Assembly (NCBI GenBank): GCA_963402885.1
Contig: OY727096.1
Coordinates: 2,604,001 to 2,668,000 of the forward strand
DNA: 64,000 bases
Reading direction: 5' to 3'
DNA from: Antedon bifida
Lineage: Eukaryota; Echinodermata; Crinoidea; Comatulida; Antedonidae
Part shown: piece by piece, positions 15,201 through 24,200 of the stretch
Position numbering within the stretch: position 1 is the stretch's first letter
Layout of the letters: the number at the start of each line of letters is the position of its first letter
The notes under the pieces: generated by a model
Seen by the model: only the letters and a program-made list of their open reading frames with translations
Told to the model about the DNA's origin: nothing
The model's database searches: none
Made by a program: the position numbers and the translations under genes

Positions 15201-18200
15201 TGTGACAAAAAATGTGATATGCCCATATATGGAAATGTCACATATAGTGATGTCCTATCACTACCATATTTGGGCACATCACACTTTTTTTTAGTTACTT
15301 CTTCTACATTGATTCAGGTGGTTCGCTTAATTTTCTATTTCATTTTCATTTTCAGAGCATCGTAACTAAAATATTGAAAGGTAGGTAGAAATAGAAATAA
15401 AAGACGATAATTATTATTTCTTACTGCATTCGTCTATTTGATCTCTCCAGTTTAAGACGACACCTTTGTGTGCGCAGTCAAGAGAGTACTGCGCAAACAC
15501 GTCACATTCACATAATCCTCCTGATTTACAATTGCATACGTCATACAAACAGTTATCGTAATATGGAGCCGGATCAACGACATCATGACACGCTGTGAGC
15601 AGACAATAGTAAACATAATAAGTCACATTTATAATGTTTAACCAAACAAAGACAAAAAAAATATCAGCTAATTGTAATGATATCATCTATATCCTGAAAC
15701 TTGTCATTTAATATCACACGTAGGCGCGCATGGAGCCGGGTCAATGACATCATGACACGCTGTGAGCAGACAATAGTAAACATAATAAGTCACATTTATA
15801 ATGTTTAACCAAACAAAAAGACAGTCAAAATATCAGCTAAGTGTAATTATATCATCTATATCCTGAAACTTGTCTTTTAATATCACACGTAAGGCGCGCA
15901 TATACAATCTCACAATCTTCTTCATTATTTACTAGCAAATATACATTACAATTTATTATTTACGAATATTAATTGATGGGTCAAAAATAAAAATCAATTG
16001 TAATTATACTATCTAGATCCGGGAACTTGTCGTTTAATATCACACTAGGCGCGCATATACAAACAATAAACTTCACAATCTTCTTCATTATTTACTAGCA
16101 AATATACATTATACTAAAAAATATAGGATGTAACTTTACAATTGATTATTTACGAATATTAATTAAGGCGGCAGCGAGATTCATAGGTGATGGGGAATTG
16201 ATGGGCCAGAAAAAAAAATCAATTAAAACTAAAACTAAAATATTTATAAAGACCAAATTGGAAGTGTGTGCTTAGAGAAATTGAAATGGTAACTTTCTTT
16301 GAATAAATATTTTTAGGTACCTTTAAAAGCGTCATCTTTCTTTAACTTTTGACATTGTATTGTGGCTGCTGGTGCCCTTTGAGAAAACAGATCACAGGGA
16401 TGAACTGGAGGAGTTATAGGCAGGTCTGGACATGTCCCATACACTTTCCACTTGTTTCCAAATGAGATTGGATTCGTCTCAATATCACCTGAAATATAAT
16501 ATACACCATTAAGCTCTGTATACACTATAAAACTTTATGTGACAAAAAAATGATAAGTGACCATATATGGACATGATGATGACATATCACTACCATATTT
16601 GGGCATATCACTACCATATTTGGGCATATCACTACCATATTTGGGAATATAACATTTTTTGTCAAACTAGTTTAATGGTGTAGACTTTAGAATAATCTAT
16701 ATTATATAAGTATTTTTATTATGTAAGACTTAAAATAAAATGATTTATCTCACCAGCTCGTGTGTAGAAATCATCGTTCTGTTTGTTGGTGTACGTTCCA
16801 CATAATCCACACGTCTTGTTGTACTGTTCAGCAGGTACAGATACCTCAACACGTTTCATGCCATCCCAAAATACTTCGATGTTGTTTTCCAACGTTACCT
16901 ATAGTATGAAATGAACATGTTTGAAGATATCCATTTTACTTTTCAAAAGAAAAATGAACGGACCAAAATACTAAAACTCTGTCTACACTATCAAACTTAA
17001 TGTGACAAAAAAATTGCAAATAATGGACATGATGATGTCATATCACTACCATTTTAAGCATATCACTACCACATTTGGGAACATCACATCTTTTGTCACA
17101 TAAAGTTTGATAGTGTAGACGGAGCTTTAGAATTGTGAGCGGTCTTGTGAGCGGTGCAGCTCTTACTGTATCAGTACTTTTACAGTATAACTTTTCTTTT
17201 TTCACGAATTCTACATTCTATTTATATATTAATTTTAAATGCTTTTAATACCTTTACTTTAACTTTCAGTTAGATAGAAGAATATGCCTATATGTATGAT
17301 TTTACGATACCTTGATCATTTCCTCTGAAGGCATCTCTACGTACAAATGGTGGTTGCCAAACGGTAGGCTATCACCTGGCTTCCCGTCAAATGTCCAAGC
17401 AAAATCTTGCTCAAGAACAACTTCAGAACCTCCCATCTTGATGGTTATCGATTTAGTACAGGTGATTCCAGGGGCTCTACATGGTACGTTTTCAGTGTGG
17501 ATGGCGTAATCATTAGAGTAATCCCAGCAGTCCTGTACCATGACGTAAGAACAGGCCCCTTGGAAGTCATAGCGCTTATTGTCAAACGTACGGTAATGAG
17601 GATCTCCAGAAGCCCAGCATTTTGCTGTAAATTGATAAGAGATTATAATAATTATATAGATAAAAGACTTGGCTGGTTAGCCTTACTCCTCAAATAGAAC
17701 AAGCTGTATAGGCCTAGGTATGCTATCACCTGACTTCCCGTCAAATGTCCAAGCATGCAAAATCAACTTCAGAACCTCAGAAGACTTGGCTGGTTAGCCT
17801 TACTCCTCAAATAGAACAAGTTGTATAGGCCTAGGTATGCTATCACCTGACTTCCCGTCAAATGTCCAAGCATGCAAAATCAACTTCAGAACCTCAGAAG
17901 ACTTGGCTGGTTAGCCTTACTTCTCAAATAGAACAGGCTGCATAGGCCTACTTAAAAGATGTGATGCCTATGCTATATATCCATCCATCTCCATCTCCAA
18001 AAAAACAAACTTACCTCCACATATGTTATCCGTGCAGTCAGTCCACAAACCACCTTTACAAGTACTGAAATATAGTAAAGTAAAACAAATATAAGCTTAC
18101 TTTTTCCCAAAAACATTGAATGCTCAGAAATTGAGTGAAAAACTTAGTACAGTACAGACAGAGGGCGTGCTATTTAGTATTTCGACGTATTGAAGATACA

Positions 18201-21200
18201 GATAACTCGAGATTGTAATTTTGATGCCATTAGCAATATTTTGACAATCAATTGTCATGGCCGCCCTGTTTGTGGTACATGACTATATTTTTATTACGAT
18301 AATATAAACATTGTTGACGTTATTGTGCAAAGAAACAAATTTTCATATGTTTACGGCCTTCCTAATTACACAAGGAGCCACGTACATATATTTCTGAGCA
18401 TGCGCAGAATTACATTTTTTACAAGACAGCTGCGTAGTGAAGTGGCGCCTCATGAAAAATAAGGATCTCGAATCGTGGTCAAGTACGGTTGCGAAAAGCT
18501 ATATAGCATTGTGAAATGTATTGCCAAAGGTCAAGTCATGTTTGGAAAACTTTTGTTAAAGTGACGTCACAAATATTTTGTCACATACCAAGAGTTGCAT
18601 CCTTGACGTAGAACATGGCCGGATGGATATTCCTTATTGTTATATTCACATGGACATCCAGTTGAATCGATGCACTGACCATTCTCGAGCAGCTGGCCTT
18701 CTGGACAGTGACATCCATCCAAACAGTAATCTTTGGAACATGTTCTTTGACGATTTTCACAAGTAGCCGGACAAGAACCACCACATGAGTCATACACTGT
18801 TCCGTTTGTACAAACGAGAGCTAGAGGAGAAGATTTACAATATATACAACAGAGCATTAAAAATACATACAATTATACATTCTGAACATACAAATACGAC
18901 ATACTAAAACCAGAGCCCCTTGGGTACGGATGTTCACATGCTTTCCTTTTTCTAGATCAACACAGCAGAACAGCATACATTTACAAACATGTTGAATATT
19001 AATCCTTTAACTAGAAATGAAACCTATTTTCAATTTGTTGGTACAAAAAGGCATGGGGTGTAGGCTACTTACGACAAAGGTCGTCACTTCTCCACGATAA
19101 TACTACGCCATTTCTGGAACATTCCAGAGCATATGCTTCAAATTGACCACACGGACAGTCGTCTCTGTTAGGGCTACACGAGCAAAGATCTTCTTCACAA
19201 GCGTATACGTAAGGATTAACATCAACAACCTGTAGAATATGATTGAATAGGGGTAAAGAATCAGCCTTTATCCAAGTTGTCTTTTGAACTTTACCTACAT
19301 AACTTGCTTTAGAGAATTTCGGTGATTAAGCAGAAAGAAAAAATATAAAAGGGAATCTTACCGAGTGGCAGGAGTTAAATGACGCGCTCATTAACTGGTT
19401 GCAGGTTACCCTCGCAAAGTTAGCCGTGTCAATCAAGTGTTTATAGGCCGGATTGTCGTAAAAATATGACGGAAACTGGGCCTCAGTACACCTGGCTGCA
19501 GGCGGTGGCGGTGCAACGGTACAGGCACCTAAAAACGAACGAACTTTTGTAAACTCTATTTCCAGTGTAACATTTTTATGATATTAAATAGATTGATGAT
19601 AAGATTTTGACTAGAGCTCTATGACATGAAATTGATGGTACTTCTATAGTAGTCAGATATATTGTAGAATGTGTAGTGATTTGTTTAGGAGCAGCAATTA
19701 AACACACCAAATAATGCTTTAGAAATTGTTTAAGCTGTTCCGTTAAAGCATAATACTTACTAGAAAACCCACAGAATCTAAATATTCCAATACTATTTGT
19801 AGCCGTACTGTATCCAAGATACCGAATACTTAACGGATTATCATCTGTCCAAAACATAAATGGGTATTTGTCATCTCCAACTGATATTCGTCCGTTCTCA
19901 AATTTTATCCAGAATTTCGTAAAAGTTTGCATGTTGACAAATCCATTCGACCTGGCAGATACTGCCAACGCCGGACATTGTTTACAGCGTTTGATCTCAG
20001 AGCGCGTGTCGTTGGTTCCACCTATCACAATCTCATACATAGGATCAACATCACTTTTTGCAGACGAAAGTGAGATGTATACGTCACTGTACGCGCGCAC
20101 TTCAAACTCCAGTAAAGTGACGTCACTTTGAATCTCGGGAAGGTTATAACGATATCGGTATGTTGTGTCGGTTGTGTCGGTGAAGCAATCTATTTAAAGC
20201 GATATAATTCTAATGTTTTTATACTATTCTAAAAGTTAGTTTAGAGAATCTTTGTTATAAAACCAACAATTGATTTAGTCACTATCAACGTACAAGAACG
20301 TCTTCAAATATAATTTGTAAATAATTGTATTTTTGTTTTGATTTACACACCATTTCGGTTTGGTGATGAGTTGCTTTTTGTAACTAATGGTTTCATAACA
20401 AAGTTTCTTTTTTGTGCATAATGAATCTAGTGTGCAAGTAATACGTCTATAATCTAATTTTAGATCATGTTGATTATCAACTGTGGCATTAAAAGACTAC
20501 CAAACAATCATTGGACGCAGCGTGCGCCCCATGCTTGATATGACAATCTGCGCGCGTTCTGATACACATACAGAATGGGGCATAACACATATAAGCGGTG
20601 TGCAAGCATGCGCAGTGATTGCTTATATGACCTATTTAGGCTTATTCTATACCCGGATAAATGATGAGCTGATTTGGCTAATGAACCCAACTTATCTGGA
20701 TAACTATTAGTCTGTGATGCCACGTCGTTCAACCGAATTGTTATAGATTAATGTTTGTTTAAACAATTAGTAATATTAATCAGAATGTATGAGATACTAT
20801 TATTTAGTAAGTCTATATGATGGGAAATGATTAATAATTAATGATTACCTGGTTCCGTGTTTTGCCAAGACTGTCCAAAGTCGTACGGGTCGTCTTTTAC
20901 CTCACCCAATGGAGTTGAGAAATCGTCCGTTGGATCGTCATTGTATATACCACAAAGACCGCACGTGTTATCTTTCAAACTTGAGGACGTAACGTGGACA
21001 TCGATGTACTCGGCTCCATCCCAAACAAGATTAAATCCAAGACCGCTTCTAACCACAATATACGAGGCTATTTCTTCTACTATCATTCCATCAATTGATG
21101 CTGGTAAAGTTAGTTCTATCCCTTTGTAGGTAACCAGCGAACCACCATCCCTGGGTGATAGCTCAAGTAGGCTAGATGGAGCGCCGTTTTCGATTGTCAC

Positions 21201-24200
21201 CCACCGTCTACACGGCGCGATACCTGTGCATACGCCGGCTGCTTCATTACGCACGTAAATGTGGAAAGAGAAGTCCAGACAATCGGAAACTAGGATGTAT
21301 TCGCAGTAACCGGGAAACGTGTATATTTGCCCGTCGAACGTATTGTAATGCGATTGACCCCACGTTGAACATGTGCCTGTTGCTGCAACGGCTGAAATAA
21401 AATACAATCGATTTAGTTGCTGGTGTTTCGCCACCTGTTATGTTATGCAAATGAAGCACTCTATGCTACTCACACGTCTTATAGAACAGTGTGTAGTTAT
21501 GGCTTTAAACATCGGGAGTCATTGGATAGTTATTTTGCCGAGTCTTCTAAGTTTAATATGTATATGTATACACTCATATATTATATGAGTGTTTTGTACA
21601 AATAAAACATATCTGAAGGAAGTTACGGTGAAATTGTTTAGATGATGTACTTACGTGGTGAGCCGGTTGCGGGAAGCGGAGGCAGCCTCGGAATCGGTTG
21701 GGCAGCACGTTTCTGAATATGAAGATCTGAAAACCAATTATAATCAAGAATATAATTTCATTGTTTTTTCCATTCTTGTTAATCCTTCCTCATTGCATTC
21801 TGAATGACAGATAATTGTAGCCTAATATAGTTTTTAATTTATTTTACAATTTCTACATTTTTAATTCATGCTTTTTTCTCTCTCTCTCTCTCTAATCTCT
21901 AATATATTAAAACATTATTTTTTCTGACAGTATAATAATAATAATATTATAATTTCAATTTGTATAGCACCAGAATCAACTAAACCGAAGTAAAAATCAA
22001 AGGCGCTTATATTTTAAAAAGATGCGTTTTAAGTTCTTTTTTAAAAACAGCAATAGAAGTTGATTTAGTAAAATGACGAGGGAGAGAATTCCAAAGAGAA
22101 GCGGCAGAGAACATAAAAGACCTTTGTCCATAAGATTTGGTGTTAATTCTAGGAACAAGTAGTAGGTTTTGATCAGCCGAACGAAGACAAGCAAGAGGGG
22201 TGTAGGAGGGAAGAAGATCAAGGAGATAAGTAGGTGGTTTAAGAAGTAGCGCTTTAAATGTTAGTAAAAGGATCTTATATTTTATACGGGAGTCAATAGG
22301 TAGCCAATGGAGGTTATATATAACAATGGAGTTTGTACACTTTTATTGGCCTTTCCCATTAATATTACAATGTCTACATTCTTAATCCACGCTTTTTTCT
22401 CTCTATAATCTCTAATAGGTTAAAACATTATCCTTTCTGATATTATACAGCCTAATACTGTATTCGTTTTTATTTTCTTTCTACTTTCTTACGGAGTAAA
22501 ATAATGTTAATATTTAATAGAAATAAATAAACATTGAATAGGCCTACAAAGGTAGGTCTGATCCTACATCATAATGAGTCTTATATATAACACAACTTTT
22601 TTTTAAAGATAAACAAAACGCTAGACTATGAAACGCCAATTGAGAATGAAACCTGTCAGGTTTCGAAACGTTCTGTAAGTTCGCTTATAATTTGTTGGTT
22701 TTTACAAAAAGAAAATTTTGTTATACCTATTGTGAAACCAGATAAAATATTTCCAAACATCAGAGTCTTATATAAACTGACTAAGATATATCGGACTAAA
22801 ATAATAATAAGTAATTGGCTCAAATAGCAGTTTTAGGTCTAATTATGTGCGTAAAAACCTAATATTATTCATCTAGAAATTATCAATAAAAATATTCTAA
22901 AGTTTGGAAATCGATGAACAGGGTCAAGCAAGATGTGTGTGTGTGTTTACTCTGTAGCTTTACAGTATCTAAACGTAGGCGTAAGTATCTATTTTGACAA
23001 CCCACGTATTCATCCGCACCGATCATAAAACGTACGATTCGGCACGACCATTTTGTTCTATTTTGGAAGGACTTGTTATCAATTATCGCAGCAGACCCTC
23101 CACACCCTTCCCCCATAATTATTATGACAGTTATAAATAAGGACATATTTGCGTCATAGTTCCAGTATAATTGACATCTACACAATACCTGTTTTCAAAA
23201 TGTTTTCAGTTAATGTATGATGAGACAAGCACCATTATTTCCACTTGTTTGTGGACGAAATAAATTTATCTTATTTTATCTTAAAAAGACACAATGGTAG
23301 TAGGTCTAAACTACTAGTTTCTTACTTTCACTCGAGTCATTATTTTTTTTTTAATAGGCATAATCTAATTTGTATTATAGTTTTCATCACAAAGACACAA
23401 TAGATCGGATTTAACAGTAATTTTAAAATGACGCTATTTTGTTTTTAAAATTATTTTTGGGTCCTGTTAAACTTCATTTTGACAATGTTGCCATTGATTT
23501 CCATAAACCAATTATTGTACAGTAACGTTTTCGTGTTTCCCTAATTAAATTATTTGTTATTTATAACTTTTAATCTTTCATAATACATTACAAGAACTAA
23601 ATGGAAACAACCGAAAAACAACTATTAAAAACAAAAGTTCTCGAGTCATTATCATTAGTTGTAACCTACATAGGATTTGTCATGTTGAAACAAAACATAT
23701 TGTAATGAGTATATTAATTGGCACTGTATTAGTTATCAACGTTTTCTATATACGATACTTGCTTCATTCATAAACGAATTGTTAGAAAATGTTCATACAA
23801 CAAAAAATCCTTCTATTTGGAATGTTAAATAACAAACCCAAGAGATGAATAAGTAGCGCTAAACGTACAGATTTATCTGTAACCTAATGAATTACATATT
23901 ATATATGCAACCTTAATATTTGGAATGTTAAATGACATTACAAGACCCCAACTGATAAAAACATACTAATCAAATACAACGTTATCATATAATGTGTTAT
24001 TTGTCAACCATGGTCTTATCAAAGTTTTATTAACCACAAACGACAATCTGATATTATTAGAAATCACAATAGGCACTGAGACCGTGGGTGGAATAGGGTA
24101 TCTTCGGTTTGACGTCATCACGCCAACGTCCTGTTTGTCTCTTAACTTTATGCAAACATTTAAGGTAAACATTTTGCAACGAAATTATTTTAATTGTATC

